From Romanomermis culicivorax (Eukaryota > Nematoda > Enoplea > Mermithida > Mermithidae), in assembly GCA_963922205.1 (NCBI GenBank), contig CAWUHX010000350.1, forward strand, positions 186,001 through 250,000: DNA of 64,000 nt, given 5' to 3'. Below, piece after piece: positions 35,290 to 47,111 of the stretch. The translations under genes were made by a program, and so were the position numbers. How positions within the stretch are numbered: position 1 is the stretch's first letter; each line of letters starts with the position of its first letter. Under the pieces are notes generated by a model. That model was not told the origin of the DNA and did not search any database. It was given only the letters and a program-made list of their open reading frames with translations.

Positions 35290-35800
35290 TGTTGGGCTAC
35301 TGTGGGGTCAAGATGAAGATGTAACTGACCTTTGGGTTTATACAAAGGAAGTTGCTACAGTTCTGACCACGGGCTAACAAAAACCTAACCACACCAAAAC
35401 TGTTCCACACAGATTGTCAGATACCTTCACCAGTACTTCACTAAACCTCAGGCAGAACACTTTGGTACGTACCTCAGGAGCTCCTACCCAAGTCTCCACT
35501 CCTAATCTCAAAAACCTTACTCTAGGCTCATAAAACCATGCAAGTTACTGTCTCAATGTTGTATTGGGAAAACGAGGCTAAGTTGTCGAATAATACAATA
35601 AAAGTTAATATAAATCTGATGTCAGATGGTGATGCAATCATGACCAAAAACCAATGATAAAAAATAACCAACTAAACAGTGGTATTGCAAATCTATGTTA
35701 ATTTGTCTTTTCTTTCTTGTCACTTTTCGCCGCGTCCACCACCTGCACACCAACACTGGAAGTTAAACACGTGCACCTACAGTAACCCTGCCCACTGTGA
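35290..35800 (-). repeat. Dispersed repeat B, reverse copy in M16 intron 1
   Basis: Contains ACAAAGGAAGTTGC, CAGATACCTTCACCAGTACT and the GTGCACCTACAGTAACCCTG edge shared with the other copies. Confidence 0.72.
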
Positions 35801-36299
35801 AACATGCACACACATTCTCACTCAAGTCCATTTTCTGATCGATTGTGAGCACAAATGATTTCTATATCTTATTATCCTAGAACATACCAACAAATTTTCC
35901 GGCTTAGGCCTCATGGGTAGGCAAACTGAGGCCTTGTGCAGTAGCATACTGTAACTTGTGCATCATATCATAAATTGGCAATAACACAACGACCACTCTA
36001 CAAGATATAGGGAAATTGAAAAAGCTGACACATCTTTCCAATACCATTTTCATCAGTTCCATGAATCCGGTTATCTGCCAAAGTGTGAATTCATAGGGCG
36101 TTTCGGCCAATTTTAGTGCTTTTCATAACATGGTGACCATTTTGAAGAAACATCCGCATGCACACACCCGACCGAACATAGTGGACTATTCCAGGCTAAT
36201 TACTGTAGGTTTGAAACTTGGTAGGTGCGTGTGTGAGTTTTTATTCTTATTAGTCACTGCTCCCCTGGGTTTACCAGAGACCCTGGCCACCCCCTCAGG
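35801..36299. other. No recognisable feature
   Basis: Intronic sequence between repeat B and the G+C-richer gypsy element. No exon or repeat match was found, apart from words of repeat I around 36260-36345. Confidence 0.35.
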
Positions 36300-36415
36300 G
36301 CCAAGAAAATCATCAAACACCCCCATTTGCACAGAAGCGGTAGTCGGCATGGGGTACGCGTACACCGGCGCGGGGAACAAAAAGCGGTTTTGAAAGTCGA
36401 TAAGTGCGATAAACG

Positions 36416-36525
36416 ATGAATAGAAGTGAAAACGGCTGTGCGGATTTGGGGAGACACGGTTCGCTTTCAGGGATGCGATTCATCTGGGGAAACACGGTTC
36501 GCTTTCAGGGATGCGATTCATCCAA
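36416..36525. repeat. 37-bp tandem duplication
   Basis: ACACGGTTCGCTTTCAGGGA followed by TGCGATTCATC occurs twice in a row, at about 36453 and 36490. It is near the low-coordinate end of the gypsy block. Confidence 0.8.
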
Positions 36526-36872
36526 TTCGTAAGGAGCGATTTAGGGTTGCCATGGCTGCGATACCACATACACTTGTAGAACGCGGCGCGTATTTCTGGT
36601 TTCATCGATTGAGCGTGGCGAAGCAGTAAGTCGTTGACAGAGGGGTATTCTTCGGCGGAGCAGGGCGACCCTTAAAGTGCGGCCAACAGCATGAAAGAAG
36701 TCAGCCGTCGGAACCAATCTCCGTCCACCTGTAAAAAATTAAGAATGGTGGAGGGGTGATAATGATAATGAGTACCATAATAGGTGCGCTAGCGCAAGGG
36801 TTGATCGGCGGCAACGCATTCGGCCCAGAGATCGTCAACCTCGTGATGAAGCGGCGGTAACGCGGGGTCATC

Positions 36873-38401
36873 CTATTGCATCCGATCGGGGATGGCCAAC
36901 TTGTATATCGGGGAAACCGGGAAGTTGAGCAGCTCGATAATCCGGTCAGTGAGGTTGCTCTTCATGGCCGAGGTGACAGCTGCTTGCAGTCGCTTGGGAT
37001 CGTCAAACATGGATCCTGGTTTGAGAGCCGGATCTTCGTCGTCGGAAACGTCCGGTGATTTGTTCCACTCATCTTTTTGTTTCTTCTTCTTTTTCTTTGG
37101 CGCTTTCGGAGCGGGGAGAAGTTTCGGATGGGTTGTGCGCGTCAAAACTTTGATGTCTCGAAAACCGTTGGTTACCATTCCTAAACAAAAAGACCGACAG
37201 TGGTTGGATGCTGTGCAATCGTACATGAAAAATTTATAAGCTGAGAGAACTTCGTCTTGCATAATGGCGGGTAAGGCGACTTGCCATGTCGTTGGATATA
37301 TTCGATTGGCGTAGTCGGGGGGTAAAACATCCGACAACGCGGTAAAACATCCGACAACGTGACGGATGCTTTACCCCCCGACTACGCGACACTGTGAAAA
37401 GCGGCGATAATGGATTCGGCGAGGTGGTCAATTTTGGCAGCATCCAGCGAGTCGTGGGGAAACAACGCAGGGGCGTCGTAAACCTCGGGGATGAAGCCCT
37501 AGCGACCAAAGGCCAAGAACAACAACAACGGATAGTAGGCTTCGAGGCCCGCATAGGCGAGGACGTCGGATTGCAAAAACGACGTCGTCGGGTTGTTGAA
37601 GAAATGTGAGGCTGCTGGGAAGCGTAGCGTGAGTTTTGAAACGTCCAGCGCCCACATGGCGGAAACGGTTGCTTTTAACGTACATTTTTCGGGGAAGAAG
37701 CCAATGCGTCACGCCAGCTGGTATAGCGGCAGAGATATATCGATGTTTCGGATAAAGCGGTACACGTCGAAATGATTGGCTTTTACGACGGGATCTTTGT
37801 TCTTCTTTTGCTGATCAGTCCGGAATTGGGTACCTAGAAGAGCATATATTCCCGCCCAGTCGTCGGCTCCATCGAAGGAAACTACGATGGTGTGTTTGCC
37901 GTCGACTAGGGAGATTAGTGCGGTCCAATCTTCCGGGGTAGCGGTGAATGTTTCGAAAACAAACATCGTGCCGTTCGGGAATGCCAGTTAAACATACCGA
38001 GGGTAGCTAGACACCGTGGAGTCGGCTGGCATGGGCACCGTAAACTGGAAGTGTTTCATATCGGCGGCCATGATCGATTCGGTGTCGAAACCGACCAGCG
38101 TGTAGCCACAGAAGTTTGGTGTGGGTTGGGCGGCCAAGGCCTGCCCCAAACTTCCAGGTGAGAGGAATATCGGTGGCTGCAACACATTCGGGGGTCATGC
38201 GTACATAGATATGTACCACGATTCCAAATCGGCGATGCCGGTCAGGCGTTTGACGTTGTTCTCGTGGCAGGCGAAGCTTAGATCGTTTTGGTGGGGCTGC
38301 TGCTCGGCCCAATGTACGTATCATTCGTTGACGTTAATTGATTCATGATACGGCGGGGGCTCGTCGGCAGTGGCAGTGGATCTGGTGGACGGTGTCGTCA
38401 T
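36873..38401 (-). pseudogene. DEDD 3'-5' exonuclease-like ORF downstream of gypsy integrase
   Basis: From ATG 38401 one frame runs to 37382, broken only by six stop codons (38321, 38195, 37988, 37709, 37499, 37382) and no frameshift. It shows the RNase D/WRN/MUT-7 exonuclease pattern. Motif I is VGFDTES (38092-38072). A following strand reads NGTMFVFETF. Motif II is VVSFDGADDWAGIYALLG (about 37890-37840), then HFDVYRF. The YQLA and IGFF blocks come next. Motif III is VLAYAGLEAYYPL, where the usual Tyr-x3-Asp is Tyr-x3-Glu. A palindromic duplication (37313-37385) then shifts the frame. The last ORF (37337-36873) is basic and acidic by turns (KKKKKKQKDE, DVSDDEDPALKPG). The ORF occupies the env-like position of the element and has its base composition. 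The function, if any, for the element is unknown. Confidence 0.68.
37313..37385. repeat. Palindrome with internal 20-bp tandem duplication
   Basis: GCGTAGTCGGGGGGTAAAAC at the left is mirrored by the complement near 37365-37385. Between them CGCGGTAAAACATCCGACAA is partly repeated. It disrupts the exonuclease-like ORF and may be a replication slip scar or assembly artefact. Confidence 0.8.
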
Positions 38402-38914
38402 GTTGAAAAATAAATTTTGAAGAGCGGCTGGAAAATGTGACTATTGCGGATGGAAGCGAAAAGTAGAAATGAAATAGTAAAAGAATAAGCCGCTGAAAGG
38501 TGAAGAAAGTGTAAAGTAGGAAAATGCAACACTACTGTTACGAAAAGCAACACAAACACCACTATGTTGATGGGGACTAAAATCAACCTTTCCCGATTAG
38601 TCTTATGAGAGTGATAGCGGCCAGGGTTGGGCAGAAATAAACTGAATGGCCTCGCGCTGAACAGTACCTAACATTAAAGAAGAAACCCCCTCCTATCGCA
38701 AAAGTGTGGGGACCGGGGCAAAGTGTAATGTGATGGTGTAAAATCGGCCGAGTTTGCTTGTAAGAGACGGGTCGAAGGAAGATGTTTCGAAGCGGCGTGA
38801 TCTGCATCCTTGCTCGTCAACGAGGTCACCATGATCTAAATTAAACAAACGTGAAGATTATTTACAACGCAGCGTGATGAGTGGGGTATCACGAAAGAAA
38901 ATTTCCAAAGCAAA

Positions 38915-40434
38915 CTATTGCTGGTGAGAAGTGTGGGGCATATGTGGTCCACCTTCTTTGTTTTCGAATGCGTCCTTTGCAGGTCGTGGAACGAACGGTT
39001 TTAGATGCGTTATGGAGACCGTTTGCAGGCGGCCGGGCGCATCGAGGGAGTCGACTGTGATAACGTTTTCGGCTGCATGGGAAGCGTCCATGATGAGAAA
39101 AGGTCCGGTGAAGTCGGATTGGATTTTGTTGGCCTTGCACGTGTTGTTGAGAAGAACAAGGTCGTTGACGGCGAAATCACGTTTTCGAGCCTTGCGGTCG
39201 AAATATTCTTTGCTGGCGGCCGCGGCTGTGTCGAGGTTAGTTTTAATTGTTTTGTGCATCTTGAGTTGCACTTGCGTAAGAATATGCTGATAGGCGTCGT
39301 AATTCAATGGCAAAGTGAGTCGGCGGGCCCAATCGTAGTCGAAGGTGATGCGCGGTTCATATCCTCGTAATAAGCTGAAGGGCGAATGGTGTGTAGCTGT
39401 ATGTGGCGTGGCGTTGTAGGCAAACATGGCGTAGGGCAAGTAGGGCTCCCAGTTGTCTGGATCGTCGGTGGTATACTTTTTCAGTTGGGCGATCAGTGTT
39501 TGATTGAAACGTTCGACCATTCCGTTGCACTGGGGTGGTATGCCATCGTTTTGACCTTGCGGATTTTGAGAAGCTCGCAGATATCTTGCATAAGCTTTGA
39601 TGTAAAACATCCACCTTGGTCGGAGAGGAGGACGAGCGGGCTACCGTGCGTGAGGACGACATTGTTGATGAAACATTCCACTAATGTTGAAGCCTTTTGA
39701 TCCGGTATCGGGTGCGCGGACACGAATTTCGTGAAGTAATCCTGAAAAACAATAACGTAAGGACGTTTCTCACCTATGGGCGAAATGTTGACGATGTCGG
39801 TTGCCACGATCTCAAATGGGTGTTTGGGTTGAATCGGCAACAGTGGCGGAGGCGGTGATGTGCGCGGCGTTGTTAATTGGCAAATCTTGCAAGTTTTAAT
39901 CCAATCTCGAACGTTTTCTTCCATGCGGGGCCACCAAAAGTGAGCTTTAATCACTGCTAACATATGGTTTGATCCTTGGTGATTCAAAATTTTCGCGCCA
40001 TGGAATTGATGAAGTGTTTGATCAACCATGGATGCGGGGACGACTAATTGTTTGACATCTTTAAGCTGACGATACAAAATTTAGTCTTCGAGGAAGAAAA
40101 TCGGTGGATGTTTGGCGGCATTGTCCGTTCGGAGGGTGGAGATGATTTTTGCTATGACTGGATCCGCAGCTTGAGCTTTCAAAACTTCCTCGTGAGCAGC
40201 GATCGTAATGGCCTCGGCCGGGGGCGGTTCGTGGTCCACAGCTACTGGCATTGAATTAGAGAGTGTGGGTTGACTGATAGTCTTTTTGGTCATTGCACGG
40301 GTGAGGGCGTTGATTTTGGCGTCGACTTCCGTGGGCGGTGAGGCCGCTGCTGGGCGTAGTTCCAGTACCGTTAAGTCAGTGGCTGTAGTTGCACCAGCAG
40401 GGTGGAAATTCTTGCGGAAAATCGTGGCGGTCAA
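38915..40434 (-). pseudogene. Gypsy 1 RNase H end and integrase
   Basis: The ORF 40434-40081 is the linker after RNase H and ends at TAA 40081. The frame reopens at once with [13 protein letters not shown]. The integrase zinc finger follows as [20 protein letters not shown] and CKICQ. The D,D-35-E core shows the first Asp in [10 protein letters not shown] and the second in [15 protein letters not shown]. The Glu is in [10 protein letters not shown], reached only in another frame because one base is missing near 39515. The C-terminal part has DWARRLTLPLN, KARKRDFAVNDLVLL and ITHLKPFVPRP, and stops at 38915. All catalytic residues are present but the copy is broken. Confidence 0.88.
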
Positions 40435-40599
40435 ATTTTCGGTGTTCTGGATTGGGGTTTTGTCGCGATCATCTTTTCTGAAGAAGAAGTCGGCGCAAGC
40501 GTTGTCTTTACCCTTGATGTATTCAACCCTATAATCGTAGTCTTGGAGGCTGATCGCGAAACGTTGAAGGTGCGAGTTGCGGTGTTTTTCGTCTTTGAG

Positions 40600-43344
40600 T
40601 CATTCGAGTGGCTTGTGGTCGGTGGGAACAATAACTTTTTGGCCATACACATAGTGGCGGTACATCTGGAAGCCGTAGACAATGGCGAGGCATTCATGCT
40701 CAGTTGTACTGTAGCGGGTTTCGGCATCGATGAGTACGGGACTATTGTAGGCAATGACCCATTGATCGTTTCCATTTTCTTGATACAAGATTGCTCCAAT
40801 GGCAGTCGTACTGGCGTCAGTTTGAATAACGAATTGAGCTTTGCCATCGTAGACCGGGTAGCGAAGGAAAGGTGTTGACGTAAGGGCTGATTTGATACCG
40901 TCAAATGCGGCGTAATGTTCGTCTGCAGCAATATACTGGGTGTCTTTGCGTAGAAGTCCATACAAAGGACTGGACAACGTTGCCAAATTCGGGATAAAGC
41001 GCTGACACCATTGGACTAGACCTAAAAAACTTTGCATACCTTTTTTGGTCTTTGGAAATTCATACTCGGCGATAGCTTCGACTTTCTCCGGATCGGCTGC
41101 GATTCCACGGGCGCTAAGAAGGTGTCCCAGGAATTTGACTTGCGGCAGCAGGAATTCGCATTTGTCGGGCCGAAGCGTAAGGTTGGCAGGGCGGAGGGCG
41201 TCGAAAAGGATTTGTAAATGCTCCAAATGTTCTTCGAACGAATTCGAGAAAATAATAATATCGTCAATATGAACGAGGCAAATCTTCCAAATGTATGGGC
41301 GGAGGATTCTTTCCATTAAGCGTTGGAATTCGGCGGGCGCGTTCTACAAGCCGAAGGGCAAAACTTTGAATCGGAACAAACCTTCTTGGCAGATGAAGGT
41401 TGTTTTATCGCAGGAGTCGGCGTCAAGGGGTACCTGCCAGTACCCTGCTTTGAGGTCGAGTGTGGTGAAGAATTTTGCGTGCCCCATGGCCTCTAAATAA
41501 TCATCAATGCACGGGATTGGAAACTTGTCGCTTGGTGTAACGTCGTTTATTCCGCGGTAGTCAACAACGGGTCTCCATGATCCATCTTTCTTTTTCACCA
41601 GGAAGAGCGGTGCGGCCCAGGGTGAGCGGGATGGTTCGATAAAATCGTTGTCAAGCCTTTCCTGAATATGGTGGCATACAATCGGTCTTTGCTCCATTGC
41701 GGTGCGATAATAATGACGGGATACGGGCTTTGCAGTGCCGGTGTCGATGCTGATGGTTAATTCGCTAGTGATAGTTGGTTTGTCGCTGGGGAGGCTGAAC
41801 ACATCACGGTGTTGTCAGAGCATCTTGAGGGCTTTTGCTTTTTGTGCGGCAGAAACATAAGTTTTTTGGGTCATTTTGTTTAGAGCCAACTCCAGCTTTT
41901 GTTGCGCGGTGTGGCCAGGGAACGATTTATCGAGTGCGGCCGGCTCGTGGTCTGTTAAATGGCGGTCAGCCGCAGCGGTTGCTATCTGGCAATCGGCATA
42001 GGTTTTGGAGTACTCTAGCGTGTGCTTTGCCATCGCGATGAGCTGATTTGGTCGGAGTTTGATGCTGTTTGGCGTATTGTTAATGAAAAGTAGGGGGCAA
42101 TGACGATTGGTGATGTTTACAACTGCAGTTTCGACTGGAAGTTCTGCAGCTACGTTGTTGGTGGCGAGGGGTTGTACAATCACGTCGGGAATGGTCACCG
42201 ATGTTGTGGGAAAAACGGTACTTTTGACCCATTGCTGGCAGTGTGGCGAAATCGAAATGGAAGCTTGGGCGACGAGAAAAATGGGTTCGGCAAGTTCCCT
42301 AACCTCCAGCCGCCAAGGGGGCGGTTGGTGTGGGTTAGGTTGAGCCTGCCGTATCGGTTGTTCAGCTTCAATTTCTTCGGGTTGGCTGAAAATATCCGAT
42401 TTATCATCATAAAAACTTACTCGCTCGTCCTCTGGGATTTCTTCTAAGACATTGTCGTTAGCCGTGTTTAGGAACAACTCCGTTCGAGGGCGGACCGAGG
42501 CGATTACTTTGAGCGGCAGTTTTACGTCTTGGATTTCTATGTAATTATCTTTAAAATTCAAAATGGCGTGGATATCTGGGTGTGCGAGAAAGTCGGTCCC
42601 GATGATACATTGGTCATTCCCGTCGTCGTCGAGAATTACGCATTTGATCATGTGCTCTCTGAACGCGGATTCCATCGTGACGACTACTGGGCCATGAGCG
42701 TTGACAATGGCGCCATCGGCTACATTGATTTTTCCGCAAATCGGGAGTTGGAGCGATTGCTTGTCGAAAGCGTGTTTGACCAATCCTCAAGACAAACCGG
42801 AGCATTGGGCACCTGTGTCGATGAGCGTGTGTGCTTTAACGGCTCCGATCTTGATTGGAATTTGAAAGGCTCTCGTGGAAGCGTACTTGCGGACAAAGGA
42901 TTTGGAAGATGGCGTAAGGTTATCAATTTGACAAACGGATGAGCGGATGTGGCATGGGTCCTGAAAAGCCCGGCCCGTTGCATTCCAACAGACTATGCGG
43001 GGGCTGGCAATCGGTGCGGCGGAAGGGATTTCTTTGGATGGAATGACCATATTGGCCATTGACGTCGATTGATTGTTAGCGCGTTTTTCGAGCGCGGGTG
43101 TTGACGCGGCATTCGGTGGCGGAAGTGCGGGTAAGGCTAGTTGTAACTCTGAGGATTGAGAACTGGTGCAACGAGTCTGTTGGCCTTGTGACGTATGGGG
43201 CCGGTACAGCGTTGTAGTGAATATGTTGCTCCCAAGATGCTGGGAATTGATGGTTTGGATAGACGGCGTAGGTATTCTGAACAAAATCATTTGGGCGCTG
43301 TATAGAATTACTTTCATAAAAATGGTTTCGCATGCCGCGGGCAT
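40600..43344 (-). pseudogene. Gypsy 1 protease, reverse transcriptase and RNase H
   Basis: One continuous frame from 43344 is broken only by stops at 42787, 41815, 41344 and 40600. The protease has its active site in TLIDTGAQCSGLS, close to the first stop. The reverse transcriptase shows [37 protein letters not shown] and LPFGL before the third stop. It continues NAPAEFQRLMERI, with the catalytic box as HIDDIIIFS (Tyr replaced by His). The thumb reads VKFLGHLLSARGI. RNase H begins with QFVIQTDASTTAIGAILY. The first pol ORF overlaps the end of gag by about 270 bases in the +1 frame, as in elements that use frameshifting. Confidence 0.9.
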
Positions 43345-45745
43345 AGCTTATTCCTCGTTGGGGCGGTCCTCCGCAGGGGGGTCTCCAATCGCGCTGGCTA
43401 CGGATGTCATTCGAATTGGTTCGTAGATCAGCTTGCCGTGAATGGGCGGCGTAGTTTAGGCGGTTTGGTTCTTGGCGAGATAGTTGTTGAGCATTTTGCC
43501 CCTTGAGGCAAACACAATCTTCGGTGTGGTGGGTGCGGGATTTATGAGCGTCGCACCAAAGACCTGGAGGTTGCATCGTGTGCGCGTGGTCTCGGCTGGC
43601 GGATCGGTCGAAACAATTGGCGTACGGCTCTCTGTTTTGAGATTGATGACGCGGGCTGTGTTGCCTATTGGTTGGTAATGTTTCCTCTGGGCGTTGTTGG
43701 GATGTTCGTTCCTCATAGTCGCGATCATATCTTTGAATCAATTGTTCCAATAGCATCTCCATGCGCGGCGGCTGTGGCGGCGGTGGTTCAATCGCTTGTG
43801 GTTGGAAAGAGACGAATTTAGCGGGTGGCGGTGTCAAATTTTGAGGCCTGCGATCCGTAGATGGTGAGCGCTCGTGGTAGCGGTGTTGAGGGCGATCCAT
43901 GCTGTGGCGGCGTTCAAAGCAGCGGTCAAATGGCTGCGGAGACTTCAGTGGTGGTGCGTCCTGATCGGCTTGGTTTAGGAGGATGGGTCTTTCCGCGGTT
44001 CCAATTTCGGCTTTGGTTGCGATGAGGACACTACGGGCTTTAGCTACAGCATCCGCCAATTGTTGGACATTCGTAAAGCTTGTTCACCAATTGTTAATTG
44101 ATAGAAAACAGGCATTTTTGTCAAAAAGGTTTCAATTACTTGTTTGTGCCGAAAGGTTTGATCTTCATGCTGATACAATAGTTGTACATAAGTCATTACC
44201 TTACTCAAAAATGGGGCGGGTTCTTCTCCGACTTCGGGGGTGATTGACGTGAGCTCCCGTTTGAGAGTCATCGGATTGCAATCTGGGGCCAATTGGAACA
44301 TGAGCAAATGTTTGGCGTCCTCGTACCAAGTCATATCTTGGATCATATCGCTCGGCGTATCGCGGGTAAGTCAGCGTAGTGCGCTCATCTTTACATGGTT
44401 GGAGGCGTCATAGCCAAATTCGTTTTCCAGGCGGATGAAGAAGCGTAGCAGACGTTTATTTGTCTGATAATCAACGGGCGCATGTTGTCGACAATTGTCT
44501 TGATGCGGCTATCTTCTTCGCGATGAGATGTGCGCGGCATATCGTACCGAGGTTGCGGGTGGTCATAAAAATCGTCTGATGGGTAATCTGAGAAACCGAA
44601 ATGGTTTGCCGCGGGCGGTTGGTGCCTTTGAAGCGCGGAAGGGTGTAATTCTTAACCGGCGCATGCGGTGCGGGCCAATTCATTATTGTACAGGGTATCC
44701 ATCGACGGCGCTTTAGGTTTGACTTGATTTGGTAGCCTGCCAAAGACTGGAGCTGGTTCAGTTTCACTGAGAGTTTCGTTGGGGAAATATCTCTTGTTTC
44801 CTCGCCATGAAACCGTGAGGACACCGGCGGCGGTCTTGGTGTGGGCAGATTGGGGGCATTAGTTGCGGCGGCGGTTGTAGAAATCAACTGTTGCATTTGC
44901 TCGGCGAGGGCGGCGAAGTGCGCGTTTGTAGCTTTGGTTTGTTCCTGGATTTCGTGTTGGATGCCTAGTTGCTGGGCTTGAAATTGATCAGAAATGGCGC
45001 CGATAATTTGATCAATCGTTTGCACAGTAGGAACATTGTTGGTTATGTGCGCGGCGGCGGTATTGAGTTGGTCCAGCGCGTCGCGTGCTTCAATCCGAAA
45101 GTTTTGGACTTCGTTGGCGTTTGCGATGGCTAGGCTGCTGCGGTGATTGTTTACTGAAGCACGGGTGGCGGCTGGGGCCTGCGGTGGATCGATATTGACA
45201 AAGGATTTGGAAGAGTCAGTTCTGGCAACGGTTTGATCACTGTTATTTTGGCTCGCGACGCTTGGCCGCGGCATTTGCGGTGCGGATGGTGCGTTAGGGC
45301 AATTTACGGCGGCAATGAGGGGGTTTTGATTTAGCGACAGCGGGAGTTGGGAATTGATCATCGCCGCAGTTGCGGGAATGAGCGGTACTTGCGGTTGTGC
45401 CGTCCCGTCTGGCGCAGGGGTACTGAAAGTAGATAAGGGCGGATTATGGGGCGGGAGGCTTACCGTGGGTACCGCTGTCGATTGCCCAATATTTGACGGT
45501 CGCGGCAGTAACATTTGATCAAAACTTAGGGCGCGGCGTGCGGCTGTGGCGGCGTTCGGGGAACTAGATTGCGACGGAAGACGTGTGAGGTCTGGTGGCG
45601 TATGACTTACTTTTGGCATCTTTTTTCGCAGGGTATAATAACCTAATTTGTAACCTTTGGCGCAGCTGCGGCGGGGTCGAATTTTGGACTCTTTGAGCAT
45701 TTTCGGATGCAACGCAACAGCCGGGAAAGGCAGCGTACAATCCAA
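43076..45745 (-). pseudogene. Gypsy 1 gag
   Basis: The first ORF (45745-44471) is rich in Pro, Ala and Gln and has a coiled-coil-like middle ([20 protein letters not shown]). After a frameshift, 44346-44044 holds a capsid-like helical part ([19 protein letters not shown]). Another shift near 44075 leads to the ORF ending at 43076. A zinc knuckle near 43500 reads [15 protein letters not shown], spacing C-x2-H-x4-H-x4-C, a variant of the CCHC knuckle. The protein would coat the RNA in the particle. The start Met is uncertain because the ORF opens inside the primer-binding site region. Confidence 0.78.
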
Positions 45746-45755
45746 GCGGTCACCA
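45738..45755 (-). promoter_or_regulatory. Primer-binding site of gypsy 1
   Basis: One base downstream of the LTR on the minus strand, TGGTGACCGCTTGGATTG begins with TGG, as expected for pairing with a tRNA 3' CCA end. The tRNA species was not determined. Confidence 0.65.
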
Positions 45756-45756
45756 G

Positions 45757-46333
45757 TGTTGTATTTGCCCGTTTGGTCGGGGCGATAAGCCGTGGGCAGG
45801 CTTGGGATTCTGAGGTTGCGTCCTTAATGTACGTGTTTCCCACACCCACATTTACCCGATAATTTAATTACTGGTACTTAAACTCCAACACTAATTGTCC
45901 CAACAATTAAAGAAAGCCTAATTTCTTTAATTGTCTCCCTTATTGCGCAAGATCGAAAGGCGAGAGTTTTTTCTACCTTTTAATGTTACGCCATAAAATA
46001 AAAAACACTTACGTGAACAAGGCGAAGACGGGCGAGAAAAATAACACAAAATCTACTCCCACGCACGGGCGAGAAAAGACGAAAGGTGCGTGGTGGGAGC
46101 CGGCTAGTAATGACTAGTGGTGGCCAGCGGGGCGCACAACTAGTATGAAACGCATAAAAAATATGACAACGATAATGATAATAATGAAAAAGAGAGACCA
46201 GCACACGCGTACTGACGTGCGCTACAGTAAGATGGCTGCTAGTGGTCCGCGTTGCTCTCTCCACTTGCCACCTGCGGGCCTCTAACGCGCTTTGACAAAA
46301 ACGATAAAAATCAGCGGAAAACACACTACAACA
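45757..46333 (-). mobile_element. 5' LTR of gypsy 1 (LTR family A)
   Basis: Read on the minus strand it starts TGTTGTAGTGTG and ends CAAATACAACA, giving TG...CA ends within the short inverted repeat TGTTGTA. Copies share this structure at 21359, 46630, 52496, 56560 and 61680. Confidence 0.88.
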
Positions 46334-46629
46334 GTTCCTCCATAACTGAGTGAAACCCAAAGTACCCCACGGGCAGTGCTAAGTGTGACCAATTGAGTCA
46401 TTGTAGTGTTTTGTACCAATTTTAGGGATAGAGTGAAACCTCCCCAATTGGTGGGCAAATAGCAAGGCTGATGGTGCCCTGGTCAACACAGCATTAATAT
46501 ATTCCAAATTGTGCACCCACAAGCCCAGCCATCTAAGGATGATAGCAACTACTGCACGAGATAGTAGGGGCATAACTGGACTGGAAATAGTTGTGAAAAT
46601 ACTGAAGAACCATAAGTCACATGTAGATG
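46334..46629. other. Spacer with distant similarity to 47200-47340
   Basis: GGCAGTGCTAAG, TTGTAGTGTTTTG and the GACCTCC/AAACCTCC block recur in the same order at 47237-47310. This suggests a diverged piece of the copy 2 interior left outside its LTR. Confidence 0.35.
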
Positions 46630-47111
46630 TGTTGTATTTGAAAAAATTGATGGCATAGAGGAGGTAGGCAGCAGGCAGGAGAGTTAGCCAGGTATTGACT
46701 ATGATGCACGTGTTTCCAACACCCACACTTACCCAAGGAACTACTAATCTTAATTGTTTACACCCCCCCCCCAATAATATAACACAAGTGGAAAAGGAGG
46801 AGATGTTTCTCCTATAAAAATTTCACCTAATAAAAACAGCAACCTACATAACCAATACAATAATTGTGAAATGGGCGGAGCTATACGAAGGAATATTCTA
46901 CATGCTAAGGAAAACTAAAGGCATGGGGTATGGCAACTAATATGAAAAATATGATAATAATATTATTAGAGAGAGCTTACTGCACAGGTACCAAATCTAG
47001 GCTACAGTAAGACATGCCAAAGTGGTCCACTCTGCTCAATCCAAATTCCATCTGCGGGCGTCCTCTCAAAATCGACAAACTATTACAAAAATGGTGAAAA
47101 TCACACTACAA
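46630..47111 (-). mobile_element. LTR family A, probably 3' LTR of gypsy copy 2
   Basis: The ends are TGTTGTATTTG and CACACTACAACA. No target duplication is seen. On its right, read in minus orientation, AATGGGGAGCGG is purine-rich directly before the LTR, as expected for a polypurine tract. That would make it the 3' LTR of the minus-strand copy 2. Confidence 0.65.

Larger units (their letters stand above)
36300..46333 (-). mobile_element. Ty3/gypsy retrotransposon 1, near full length, with an extra ORF
   Basis: A contiguous minus-strand block, clearly richer in G+C than the host sequence around it. In order it holds an LTR (45757-46333), primer-binding site, gag, protease, reverse transcriptase, RNase H, integrase and an additional exonuclease-like ORF (38401-36873). 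No second LTR was found on the low-coordinate side, so the 3' end is truncated or its boundary near 36300 is uncertain. Nonsense codons in one continuous pol frame, plus a few frameshifts, make this copy inactive. It lies in intron 1 of the M16 gene, antisense to it. Confidence 0.85.

Noticed and set aside
40402-40878. 158-codon + strand ORF and other + strand ORFs across 37000-44000
   Set aside because: They are antisense shadows of the G+C-rich gag-pol frames.
36873-43344. Alternative genetic code or selenocysteine use to explain in-frame stops in gypsy 1
   Set aside because: All three stop codons occur, and host genes in the window end with TAG, TGA and TAA as normal stops.
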